34,713 bases of DNA. Origin: Dictyocoela muelleri (taxonomy: Eukaryota > Microsporidia). Position 1 is the first letter of the stretch. Each line of letters opens with the position of its first letter. Both the position numbers and the translations under genes were made by a program. Below, piece by piece: positions 20,411-28,869 of this stretch. The notes beneath the pieces were generated by a model, which saw nothing but the letters and a program-made list of their open reading frames with translations, ran no database searches and was not told the origin of the DNA. The stretch lies in NCBI GenBank assembly GCA_016256075.1, contig SDVU01000006.1:1-34713 (forward strand), written 5' to 3'.

Positions 20411-20643
20411 TGTTACGACATATTATGTCACCCAACATATCATGACCCCTATTAAATTAAATTTGAAAATTAAAAAAATCAAATTTTGATAATAAAAATT
20501 TATTAATAGCCTCACAACATATTATGGCCCTAATGATTTGATATAAAAAATTAAAATTTTGATAATGAATTTTATTAACAAAGTGGTCTGAAAAAAAAAT
20601 CAGCACATCATGTCACCCTTAATAATTAATATGAAAATTAAAA
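20411..20643. repeat. Left terminal inverted repeat of the Ginger-like element
   Basis: Contains GACATATTATGTCACCC, CACAACATATTATGGCCC and CAGCACATCATGTCACCC, three related motifs about 90-110 bases apart that could be transposase binding sites. Inverse copy at 22220-22455 with few differences. Confidence 0.75.
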
Positions 20644-20709
20644 ATTTGGTATATTAATTTATAAATAATCATATTATCATTATTATCACTATTTTTAATT
20701 TAATACCCC

Positions 20710-21081
20710 ATGACAATGACATTTTCAATAAATGGTGAAAACGAAAAAAATGAACTTATTCAATATTTGATAACAAAAAAATATCCCGAAAATATAAATA
20801 AATCATACAAAAGGAAATTATTTCGTATGTCGAGATACTTTTCAGTTAAAAATAACAACCTTTATATAAAAGATAATTCTGTTGAAAAGCTTTTTATCTG
20901 TAGTTATGAAGATGAAAAAATGAGAGAAATTATAATGAATGAACATAATCAAGACCACGCCCGTGCAAGATCTATATTTGAACGCATTCGAGTAAGAGTT
21001 TATGGTATTAGTCTGAGTGATGTAATAAATGTTATAAAAAATTGCGAAAATTGCATGAGAGAAAGACAACTAAAATTCTAA
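20710..21081 (+). CDS. Integrase-like transposase, N-terminal zinc-binding part
   Basis: A 123-residue frame starting at ATG 20710, 67 bases inside the left terminal repeat boundary. Residues about 79-120 form an HHCC finger: EHNQDH (two histidines), then ENC-x-x-C near KNCENCMRE, as in retroviral-type integrases. The first ~75 residues (FSINGENEKNELIQYLITKK...) resemble the region before the finger in Ginger and gypsy-type integrases. It overlaps the next frame (21042) in a different phase. The transposase is thus either broken once here or expressed from two frames; I favour a single break. Confidence 0.65.
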   Translation: MTMTFSINGENEKNELIQYLITKKYPENINKSYKRKLFRMSRYFSVKNNNLYIKDNSVEKLFICSYEDEKMREIIMNEHNQDHARARSIFERIRVRVYGISLSDVINVIKNCENCMRERQLKF

Positions 21082-21908
21082 ACGGAATTACACCCATAGT
21101 GCCTAATTTCCCAAGAGAACGGTTAATTGTTGATACAATTGATATGAGAATATACGCAGAGCATAATCAAGGGTTCAAATATATTTTTACTTTTATCGAT
21201 TCATTTACAAAATTCGGATGGGCATATATATCAAAAACTAAAGATGCCGACTCATTTTCTAAAATCTTATTGAAACATTTTTATACCGAGGGATTATGGG
21301 GAATATTTCACAGTGATAATGGTACAGAATTCGTCAATACAAAAGTTAATGAAATTTTAACCAGATTTAACGTATCATCTGTTCATGGAATGCCCTATCA
21401 TCCTCAAAGTCAAGGTCAAGTCGAAGGATTCAATCGAACTATTAAAGAAAGGCTAAGAAAGAGCATGCCAATAGGCTCATTCAATTGGATTGATTATCTT
21501 GATAATGTCGTTTTTTATTACAACAACACGAAACACACTGCAACTCAATGTACCCCTTTTATATTATTTAAAGGGTTTGATATGAGACCCGGTTTTTCAT
21601 CTAACAATATTGTTAATTCAATTGAAGATGTTCGTTTAAGAATAATAAAGTATACTGATACATATAGGCGTGAGTATAATTTGAGGCAATATGATAACAT
21701 TGGAATTGGATCGATTGTGTTGGTATCTAAACCTTATAACGTAAACAAAGTGCGGATAAATCACACATTTGACTCATTGTATTATGATAACCATTATTAT
21801 GTAAGAGGAATTGATGGTGAAAATTTTACAATCCAGGATTCTGTCTCTGGTGAGATTAAGATTATAAACCGCCGTTTTTTGAAGTTATTTCAGGGTGGTG
21901 ATAATTAA
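21042..21908 (+). CDS. Integrase-like transposase, catalytic core and C-terminal part
   Basis: A 288-residue frame with an rve-type DDE core: first aspartate in IVDTIDMR (about residue 31), second in FHSDNGTEF (about 92), glutamate in HPQSQGQVEGFNRTIKE (about 128), giving the D-x35-E spacing. The C-terminal part (GIGSIVLVSKPYN..., YVRGIDGENFTIQD..., INRRFLKLF) resembles the SH3/GPY-like tail of gypsy-type and Ginger integrases. All three acidic residues are present and the frame is open throughout. The true start probably lies in the upstream frame, since the first residues repeat the CMRERQ area in another phase. No reverse transcriptase, protease or capsid gene is nearby, supporting a DNA transposon. 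Confidence 0.8.
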   Translation: MRKLHERKTTKILNGITPIVPNFPRERLIVDTIDMRIYAEHNQGFKYIFTFIDSFTKFGWAYISKTKDADSFSKILLKHFYTEGLWGIFHSDNGTEFVNTKVNEILTRFNVSSVHGMPYHPQSQGQVEGFNRTIKERLRKSMPIGSFNWIDYLDNVVFYYNNTKHTATQCTPFILFKGFDMRPGFSSNNIVNSIEDVRLRIIKYTDTYRREYNLRQYDNIGIGSIVLVSKPYNVNKVRINHTFDSLYYDNHYYVRGIDGENFTIQDSVSGEIKIINRRFLKLFQGGDN

Positions 21909-22219
21909 AAATATAAGTTTTATTATTAAAAGTTTTGGATTATATGTTTAAAATAAATTTGCGTGTTTAACTTATTAAATCTTTATGTTTTTTAAACAAT
22001 TTATTACATTTTTGTCTACAAAAGGAAATTCGAGTATAGTTCTAAAAAATTCTATAATCATTTAAAAAATATAATCGCAAAATATATTTAAAATGTTTCA
22101 ATTTTTATGTAAAATTTAAAATTTGAACTTTATTAAATAAATGATAAAATTATGATAAAGATTATTAAATTATAAATTTTATTTAAAATACACATTTGTT
22201 TTTAATAAATATAACGTTT

Positions 22220-22455
22220 AATTTTAATTTTCATATTAATTATTAAGGGTGACATGATGTGCTGATTTTTTTTTTCAGACCACTTTGTTAATAAAATTCA
22301 TTATCAAAATTTTAATTTTTTATATCAAATCATTAGAGCCATAATATGTTGTGAGGCTATTAATAAATTTTTATTATCAAAATTAGATTTTTTTAATTTT
22401 CAAATTTAATTTAATAGGGGTCATGATATGTTGGGTGACATAATATGTCGTAACA
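22220..22455. repeat. Right terminal inverted repeat of the Ginger-like element
   Basis: Inverse of 20411-20643, ending TGACATAATATGTCGTAACA. Differences are a handful of substitutions and one-base length changes in homopolymers. Confidence 0.75.
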
Positions 22456-22473
22456 ACTGTATATATCTATAAT

Positions 22474-22640
22474 CCTATAAATTAAAAATCAAAACAAATT
22501 AAAAATCAAAACAAATTAAAAATCAAAACAAATTAAAAATCAAAACAAATTAAAAATCAAAACTAATTAAAATTCAAAACTTATTAAAAATTCAAAACTT
22601 ATTAAAAATTCAAAACTTATGAGATTAAAAAATCAAAACT
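22474..22640 (+). repeat. Tandem repeat (AATTAAAAATCAAAACA)n upstream of the flippase
   Basis: About nine units of 17-18 bases; early ones read AAATTAAAAATCAAAAC, later ones ACTTATTAAAAATTCAAA. The array ends about 55 bases before the flippase ATG, so it fills most of the space between that gene and the Ginger-like element and may overlap its promoter. Confidence 0.7.
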
Positions 22641-22697
22641 AATTAAATTTCTAAATAGTTTAATTTTTTATTTATAAATCAAAAATAAACAAACAAC

Positions 22698-25600
22698 ATG
22701 ACATCATCAAAGCCCAACCAGACTATAACTTCAAAATACACAAAAATAAACTTTCTACCTTTAAACCTTTACCGCCAACTGACAAAACAAAATAATATTT
22801 TTTTTATAATAACACTTATTCTTCTTATGATTCCAGCAATATCACCATTCACACCTTTTACCTACTTATCGGCAGTGATTATAGTAATTGGTATATCAAT
22901 GATCAAGGATGCGATCGAAGATTATTCAAGACACAAACAAGATAAGATAGCGAATGAAAAGAAAATTTTAAAATCTAAAATAAATAACGTTTATGACGGG
23001 AAGAGAGTAGATCAAGGACTTTCAAAGGAGTATATTTTGATAAAAAGGGATGATATTCTTAGAAATCCTTCTGATGAAAAAAATAATGACAACGACAATT
23101 TTTTTGACAAAGAACAAAATCATTTTTATAATATTTCTAAAAATGGTAATTTAAAAAATAATTCTGATTATAAAAAACTATTTTTTAATAACTTGGATAT
23201 CGAATTTGAAGAAACCTGCTTTCAGGATTTGCAGACTGGGGATTTTATAAAAGTTCTCGAAAATCAAGAAATACCAACAGATTTATTATTCCTTTACGGA
23301 TCAACAAACAATAATTGTCTTTCGTATTGTTTTGTTGAAACTAGCCATTTAGATGGAGAAAATAATCTTAAGAAGATTTATACCCATTTACCTCATGAAT
23401 GCTGTAGAAGTATGAAATATGAAGATGTAAAGAATGGAGATTTAAAGAGAGGAGATGAGAAATATGAAGATGTAAAGAATGAAGATGTAAAGAGAGGAGA
23501 TGTGAAGAGTGAAGATGTAAAGAGAGGAGATGTAAAGAGAGGAGATGTGAAGAGTGGAGATGTAAAGAATGAAGATGTAAAGAGAGGAGATGTAAAGAGT
23601 GAAGATGTAAAGAATGAAGATGTAAAGAGAGGAGATGTAAAGAATGAAGATGTAAAGAATGAAGATGTAAAGAGAGGAGATGTAAAGAGTGAAGATGTAA
23701 AGAGAGGAGATGTAAAGAGAGGAGATGTAAAGAGAGGAGATGTAAAGATAAATTATAAAAATCATCCACATGATTTAAACGAGATGCTAGGTGTTGATAA
23801 ATATCAAGAGTATAAAAAATCAGTGAAAAATAACTTTTCATGTCTAAATTTTATCGCCTCTAGAATTGAAAATTTTCGTGTCCATGAAGGCGGGGAGGTC
23901 TTAAGTGATATCTACGTTTCTATTGATTACAACAAATCAAAAATAATCGAGAAAAAAGACTCAATAATACTTAAAGGCTCAATATTAAAAGGTATCGATT
24001 ACATTATAGGATTGGTGATATCCACAGGCTCGCACACAAAAATCTCAAAAAATGTCAAAAAATTGTCTCTAAAAAAATCAAATTGCGAAAAAAATTTAGA
24101 AAAAAATTTATTCTGGATATTCATTTTTTACGGAATAATTTTAATGTTAACAGCCGTTTTGACAATAATTTTTCTAAAAAAGGATCTTTCTTATCTTTAT
24201 ATTGATGAATATAGGAGCTTTGTATCGTTAAAATTATTAGGTACAAATTATATACTTTATTCGTATATGATTCCTTTATCACTTTTTGTGATGATTGAAG
24301 TATCGCGTGCTATTCAAGCTAAGGTTTTAGAAAAAACTGCCAACTGTAGAAATACTAATGTTATTGAAGATTTGGGAATTATTGAGTATATTTTAACTGA
24401 TAAGACAGGCACATTAACCACAAATAAAATGGCTTTTGAATGTTTTGATACGGGTAAGGGAATCAAAAATGTCAATTTATTGTCTGTTGACGATAAAAAG
24501 TATAATTTTCATAAAAATGATAAAAAGTATAATTTTCATAAAAATGATAAAAAGTATAATTTTCATAAAAATAAAAAAGAAATAAACTTTGAAAATACTG
24601 ATACGCTTTTTATATTTGCACTCCTAACTTGTAATAGCCTATATGTCTTCAATTCAAACTACGAAGGTTCATCACAAGATGAAATATCAATAGTCAATAA
24701 ATTAAACGAATTGGGATTTAAAATGATAGATAGACATCAAAACGCGATTAATATAAATTTTCAGGGTACAAAAATAAAAGTTAAAATTCTTAATACGCTT
24801 GATTTTTCTTCTGATAGGCAAAGAATGACAGTCATTGTTGAAATTGGGTCAAAAATATTTTTATTTGTTAAAGGCAGTGATCAAATTTTAAAAGATAAAA
24901 TTGGACCTGAAAAATGTAATTATAATTATCAAAGATCTATTATCAGCAATCCTATCTATAGATGCCTGGTTGTGGCTTATAAAGAAATTTATGAAGACAA
25001 TTTGAGGGCTATGTTTAAAAACGGGAAATGTTTAAAAGAAACGATTAATTTGTTGGATGATGATGAAATTGTAATGCTTGAGAACGATTTAAAGTTTTTA
25101 GGCGTTACTTTTGTTCGAGATAATTTGGTTTGTGGAGTGAAGGAGACGATATTAAGTTTAAAAAATGCGGGTATGAAAATTTGGATGGTTACTGGTGATA
25201 AAAGAGAAACAGCTATCTGTGTTGGCCAGGCTTGTGGGTTAGAAGATGCAATACCTATAAGTGGTATTGAATTGGTTAAATTTTTCGACACAATTTCCGA
25301 AACCCCTACTCAACAAAATAATAGTCACGGAAGTCAAAATAATAGTCATGTGGGTCAAAATAATGATAACGATGATCAAAATAATGATAAGGAAGAACAA
25401 AATAATAATCGTGAAAGTCGGAACGGTGGTTATTTAACATCACCTGATTCTAATTCATTTATACTCCTTGAATCAGATTTAAAAACAAAATCTTTAATAA
25501 TTTACAGAACAATACCTGATCATAAGGCAAAAATTGCCGAGTTTTTATCTAAAAAATCATCAGTCTTGGCAATTGGTGATGGAAACAATGACGTATCGAT

Positions 25601-26831
25601 GATAAACATTTCTACAGTGGGCGTAGGAATTAAAGGGGTAGAAGGAAATCAAGCATCACTCGCAGCAGATTTTGTTGTTAACAAATTTCCTCAAATTTGC
25701 AAATTGATTTTATTTTACGGGAGATTTGGAATTAACAGATACTCATACCTAGTTTTAAGCAGTTTACAGAAAAATTTATTTTTAATAATGTTCCAGTTCA
25801 ATTATAATTTTGTTAATTGTTTTTCAGGTAACCCTATTTTTAATTTCTTCTTTCTTGATTTCTATAACATACTTTTTACATCATTAATTCCGTTCATGGC
25901 AAGTTTATTTGAAAAAGATATCGATCATGAATTTGATTTTAGGAAAACATTTGTTACTAAAAATGGTAGTTATAAAAATCTGAAAGAAAATGATTTTAAT
26001 AATGATTTTAATAATGATTTTAATAATGATTTTAATAATGATCTTAATAATGATCTTAATAATGATCTTAATAATGATCTTAATAATGATCTTAATAATG
26101 ATTTTAATAATGATTTTAATAATGATTTTAATAATGATTTTAATAATGATCTTAATAATGATTTTAATAATGATTTTAATAATGATTTTAATAATGATTT
26201 TAATAATAATTTTAATAATGATTTTAATAATGATTTTAATAATAATTTTAATAATGATTTTAATAATGATTGTGATGATGATTTTAATAATGATCTTAAT
26301 AATGATCTTAATAATGAAGAGAAGATCGCGGTAAAAAATGATTTTAATCAAAAATATAAAGTAATGAATAACAACTACACAAGAAATTTTAGAAGAACAC
26401 GTGAAATTCTAAAAAAGAATAATTTAATTATAAACCTGGGTTATCCCTTAATAAAATCAACTATTCTTTTTTGGATAAGTTATTTTATTCTTTATAACGA
26501 TGAATTTAGCAAAAATGGTATTATTGGCGGTCAATACGTGGTGAATAATTATTTTTCAGCATTAGTATTTTTATCAGTAACAATAACGCACATGAGGAAT
26601 ATCAAGTTTATGAATTTTTATATTCTGGTTGCCTTTTTTCTTACTCTATTTACATTTTTTGGTTATTCTATTGTTGTGGAATTTTTGATGGGTTATGATA
26701 CTTTTAGTGTTACGGAAGTATATGGATTCCCTGGATTTTATTTGCTGCTAATAGAGACATTATTTTTTGGTATTATTATGGATCTCGGATTTGAAATGTT
26801 GTGTTATAAAGTTGGGTTGTGTCCCTGGTGA
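22698..26831 (+). CDS. P4-type ATPase, aminophospholipid flippase
   Basis: Moves phospholipids from the outer to the cytosolic leaflet using ATP, normally in Golgi, endosome or plasma membrane. The 1377-residue frame opens at ATG (context AACATGA) with the P4 hallmark SKYTKINFLPLNLYRQLT and two membrane segments (33-70). DGENNLKK (about 219) stands for the P4 DGETNLK loop. IPLSLFVMIE (about 535) is the TM4 PISL-type motif. DKTGTLT (about 567) holds the phosphorylated aspartate; SSQDE, KGSD, TGDKRETA (about 832) and GDGNNDVSMI (about 960) follow. A TM5-10 block closes the protein. Low-complexity inserts lie in the actuator loop, nucleotide domain and TM6-7 loop; without them the length would be normal for the family. 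The motifs favour a Drs2/Dnf-like over a Neo1-like member, but partner (CDC50) and substrate cannot be told. Confidence 0.93.
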   Translation: MTSSKPNQTITSKYTKINFLPLNLYRQLTKQNNIFFIITLILLMIPAISPFTPFTYLSAVIIVIGISMIKDAIEDYSRHKQDKIANEKKILKSKINNVYDGKRVDQGLSKEYILIKRDDILRNPSDEKNNDNDNFFDKEQNHFYNISKNGNLKNNSDYKKLFFNNLDIEFEETCFQDLQTGDFIKVLENQEIPTDLLFLYGSTNNNCLSYCFVETSHLDGENNLKKIYTHLPHECCRSMKYEDVKNGDLKRGDEKYEDVKNEDVKRGDVKSEDVKRGDVKRGDVKSGDVKNEDVKRGDVKSEDVKNEDVKRGDVKNEDVKNEDVKRGDVKSEDVKRGDVKRGDVKRGDVKINYKNHPHDLNEMLGVDKYQEYKKSVKNNFSCLNFIASRIENFRVHEGGEVLSDIYVSIDYNKSKIIEKKDSIILKGSILKGIDYIIGLVISTGSHTKISKNVKKLSLKKSNCEKNLEKNLFWIFIFYGIILMLTAVLTIIFLKKDLSYLYIDEYRSFVSLKLLGTNYILYSYMIPLSLFVMIEVSRAIQAKVLEKTANCRNTNVIEDLGIIEYILTDKTGTLTTNKMAFECFDTGKGIKNVNLLSVDDKKYNFHKNDKKYNFHKNDKKYNFHKNKKEINFENTDTLFIFALLTCNSLYVFNSNYEGSSQDEISIVNKLNELGFKMIDRHQNAININFQGTKIKVKILNTLDFSSDRQRMTVIVEIGSKIFLFVKGSDQILKDKIGPEKCNYNYQRSIISNPIYRCLVVAYKEIYEDNLRAMFKNGKCLKETINLLDDDEIVMLENDLKFLGVTFVRDNLVCGVKETILSLKNAGMKIWMVTGDKRETAICVGQACGLEDAIPISGIELVKFFDTISETPTQQNNSHGSQNNSHVGQNNDNDDQNNDKEEQNNNRESRNGGYLTSPDSNSFILLESDLKTKSLIIYRTIPDHKAKIAEFLSKKSSVLAIGDGNNDVSMINISTVGVGIKGVEGNQASLAADFVVNKFPQICKLILFYGRFGINRYSYLVLSSLQKNLFLIMFQFNYNFVNCFSGNPIFNFFFLDFYNILFTSLIPFMASLFEKDIDHEFDFRKTFVTKNGSYKNLKENDFNNDFNNDFNNDFNNDLNNDLNNDLNNDLNNDLNNDFNNDFNNDFNNDFNNDLNNDFNNDFNNDFNNDFNNNFNNDFNNDFNNNFNNDFNNDCDDDFNNDLNNDLNNEEKIAVKNDFNQKYKVMNNNYTRNFRRTREILKKNNLIINLGYPLIKSTILFWISYFILYNDEFSKNGIIGGQYVVNNYFSALVFLSVTITHMRNIKFMNFYILVAFFLTLFTFFGYSIVVEFLMGYDTFSVTEVYGFPGFYLLLIETLFFGIIMDLGFEMLCYKVGLCPW
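23439..23750 (+). repeat. 15-bp in-frame minisatellite coding [RSN][GE]DVK
   Basis: About 20 units of pattern (A)G(A/T)G(G/A)AGATGTAAAG encode pentapeptides RGDVK, SEDVK and NEDVK (residues about 247-350) in the actuator domain, just after DGENNLKK. The array is highly charged and stays in frame. Its complement is also open for over 150 codons (23368-23841), a by-product of the unit. Confidence 0.9.
24490..24570 (+). repeat. 27-bp in-frame triplicate in the flippase
   Basis: Three copies of GATAAAAAGTATAATTTTCA then TAAAAAT encode DKKYNFHKN (residues about 598-625), shortly after DKTGTLT, where P4 ATPases have a variable loop. The copies are nearly identical, so the expansion is recent. Confidence 0.85.
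25313..25411 (+). repeat. Asparagine-rich QNN repeat in the flippase
   Basis: Imperfect repeats of CAAAATAAT plus a short spacer encode QNNSHGS, QNNSHVG, QNNDNDD, QNNDKEE and QNNNRES (residues about 872-905), between TGDKRETA and GDGNND, a surface loop of the phosphorylation domain. Confidence 0.8.
25990..26315 (+). repeat. 12-bp in-frame minisatellite coding (D[FL]NN)n
   Basis: About 27 units of GATTTTAATAAT or GATCTTAATAAT encode DFNN/DLNN tetrapeptides (residues about 1098-1205). They lie in the cytosolic loop after the TM6 region (FEKDIDHEF) and before TM7. The unit has no stop in several frames of either strand, which creates spurious open frames (MILIM and KIII). Confidence 0.92.
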
Positions 26832-26842
26832 AATTTAGTTTG

Positions 26843-26848
26843 AATAAA
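26843..26848 (+). terminator. Possible polyadenylation signal of the flippase
   Basis: AATAAA lies 12 bases after the stop codon. Very short 3' ends are typical of microsporidian genes, but the motif is common by chance in DNA this AT-rich. Confidence 0.35.
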
Positions 26849-27494
26849 AAAGACCGATTAATAAACTTTAATTGGAAATATTCAATGTAGATTTTTTACT
26901 AAATTTAGAGAATTTGAGGTAAAATAATTAATTTGGAAATTGCAAAATGACTTATTTTAAATAAAAAAACCCGTTACTAGTTTCATTTTTTTATAAAAAT
27001 AATACCTCTAAAGTACAATAAAATTGCTTTCAATACTGGAGATGTTGAATATACAAATTAATTAAATCGAAAAACTTTCTTTAGCTTTTTGAAACATTTC
27101 AAATAAAGGTTTATTAACTTATGGCTTTAAAAAATCTTAATTAAAAACATAATTAGTTTTATGTTCTAATATGAAAAATATAATCATTATAAAAAATTAT
27201 TAGTGGTTATTTTTTAGTAAAAATTAATCATTAAACCGCTTTTTATAGTCTTAATTCATAATATGGCGTATTTTATTTAAAAGACAATTTTATTGGGGTC
27301 TAGTTAGCTTAGTATTGCCTCTATTAATGTAACCTTAATAATCATGGTTCTATTTATTTAAAATGACGCTAAAATCGGGTAATAACACTATTCAGACAAA
27401 ACTATAGTACTTTTAACAATAATTACGGTGTTTATAGCATTTAAAGTTATTTAATATTTAAATAATTTCGGATATACCGGCTAGATGTTTTCCG
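26849..27494. other. No gene or element recognised
   Basis: AT-rich spacer downstream of the flippase with no open frame, terminal repeat or RNA-like structure that I can support. Confidence 0.5.
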
Positions 27495-27622
27495 TGACAC
27501 TCTTGGTAAAAATTAGTGAAATTAAAAAAAAAATGAAGAGCCTATTTTACATCCTGTAGAGTCATTGATAAAACGAAAAAAAAAAACGGCAGACGTTTAT
27601 ACCTCTCATAATTAGAAGTGAC
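27495..27622 (+). mobile_element. 5'-truncated SINE copy 3
   Basis: AGTGAAATTAAAA, TACATCCTGTAGAGTCATTG then ATAAAACG, and AGAAGTGACGTAT follow in the same order as in SINE copy 1 (about 3045-3150). The tRNA head is missing, as in 5'-truncated insertions, and similarity to copy 1 becomes doubtful where the 79-bp repeat begins. Confidence 0.6.
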
Positions 27623-27701
27623 GTATAACTTATTAATAATCACAAAAGTTAAAAAGGTTAAAGTTATAAACACCGATCTGATTTATAAACTATAAATATT
27701 A
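27623..27701 (+). repeat. 79-bp direct repeat, left copy
   Basis: GTATAACTTATTAATAATCA through AACTATAAATATTA. It matches 28197-28275 at about 72 of 79 positions. The copies bracket the foldback at 27702-28196. The start has a weak resemblance to the SINE tail. Confidence 0.75.
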
Positions 27702-28196
27702 CGGTGGCCGACAACTCGTGAAGATTTTTTGGCGACAACTCGCCGAAGATTTTTAGACTGACCACTTTTCGTGATAAAAATTTAAAAAAAACTGATGAAT
27801 AGTCGACAAAAATAATATTGAAACCCGACGTTTCGTTTTGACCTTCAATATAAAACCAAATCTTTATTTGAGAGCAAATATAGTATGCCTAACATTCAAT
27901 ATTTGATATATATAAAATACATTATTTAAATATAAATTAATATACATAAATAAATTAATAAAAAAATAAATTTATTTTATAAATAAAATAAATATATGAA
28001 TTTTAGACATACTATATTTGCTCTCAAATAAAGATTTGGTTTTATATTGAAGGTAAAATCTAAACGTTGAGCTTCAATATTATTCTTATCGAATATTCAT
28101 CGATTTTTTTTTAAATTTTTATTACGAAAAGTGGTCAGTCCTAAAATCTTCGGCGAGTTGTCCACCAAAAAATCTATGGCGAGTTGTCGGGGATCC
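27702..28196. mobile_element. Foldback element with CCGACAACTCG termini
   Basis: Left end CGGTGGCCGACAACTCGTGA, then GGCGACAACTCGCCGAAGAT. Right end inverted: CGGATCCCCGACAACTCGCC and so on. Arms of about 215 bp pair through GACTGACCACTTTTCGT, TCAATATAAAACCAAATCTT and TATTTGAGAGCAAATATAGT around an A/T-only loop. No coding capacity. The tip motif appears twice in each arm. Confidence 0.75.
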
Positions 28197-28275
28197 GTAT
28201 AACTTATAAATAATCACAAAAGTTAAAAATTTTAAAGTTATAAACACCGCTCTAATTAATAAACTATAAATATTA
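28197..28275 (+). repeat. 79-bp direct repeat, right copy
   Basis: Second copy of 27623-27701, same length, differing at about seven positions. Its first bases (GTA) also extend the inverted tip of the foldback. Confidence 0.75.
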
Positions 28276-28337
28276 TCATCATGAAATATATTAAAGAATA
28301 ATTTTATAGAAAAAACATAATTTAATAAAACTATATA

Positions 28338-28794
28338 ATATTACATGCTAACAACATTCATAGCTGCCAACACTGGGAGTTGTCTCAAATCTTGGTCTTT
28401 AGAACTTTGTATTTTGGTGTTCCAAAAATACGTCACTTCTTAAGCTAACCAGGAGCCCTGCTGTATACGCGATCTTCGTTTTATCAATAACTCTGCAGGA
28501 TACAGGTAATCAGTAGCATTCCAAGATTTTATATTTTTTACTACAATTTGGCCGAGATGCGTCGCTGCGCTCATCCACACACCTAAGAGAGTCCCTTATG
28601 CTTCACTATAAAAGATTTGAACAAATATTAATCAGATTTAACACACTGAATACCTGTATATTATTACTATATTCCTATAGTTTTTGACCGGTTAATGTCA
28701 TTCTCTCATTATTTATTAAAGAGTTGCTAGGTGGGATTGAAACCTCGATACTTAAATTGATACTCAAGAGTGTTAACCACTTAGCTATCTACCT
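28338..28794 (-). mobile_element. tRNA-headed SINE (copy 2)
   Basis: Full-length inverse of 2787-3238 (457 versus 452 bp). The head is at 28720-28794 (AGGTAGATAGCTAAGTGGTT..., B box GGTTTCAATCCC), followed by ACTCTTTAATAAATAATGAG, GAATGACAT, GGGACTCTCTTAGG-type and GTGACGTAT blocks, ending GCATGTAATAT. It differs from copy 1 at many positions and has no clear target duplication, so it is older. An open frame at 28724-28915 overlaps the head by chance. Confidence 0.8.
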
Positions 28795-28869
28795 AAAATG
28801 TTTTAGCAATAAGCTTATTTCATTTTCATTAAATCTTTTCAATGTATACTCATTAATTCTAGCGATTAT

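Larger units (their letters stand above)
20411..22455 (+). mobile_element. Ginger-like DNA transposon with long terminal inverted repeats
   Basis: A 2,045-bp element. Terminal inverted repeats of about 235 bp start TGTTACGACATATTATGTCA and end with its inverse, TGACATAATATGTCGTAACA. Between them lies only an integrase-like transposase. Ginger elements encode a transposase related to Ty3/gypsy integrase and begin TGTNR, which TGTTA fits. They usually make 4-bp duplications; here ACTG-containing flanks lie on both sides but not flush, so the duplication is unresolved. Each repeat contains internal echoes of CA(C/T)ATYATGNCACCC. The two ends are nearly identical, so the insertion looks young. 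Confidence 0.75.

Noticed and set aside
23368-23841. Antisense genes over the first flippase minisatellite
   Set aside because: Leucine/histidine/serine repeat frames are direct complements of the 15-bp unit.
25905-26351. Isoleucine/lysine-repeat and MILIM frames over the second minisatellite
   Set aside because: They are other phases of the 12-bp unit, which contains no stop in several frames.
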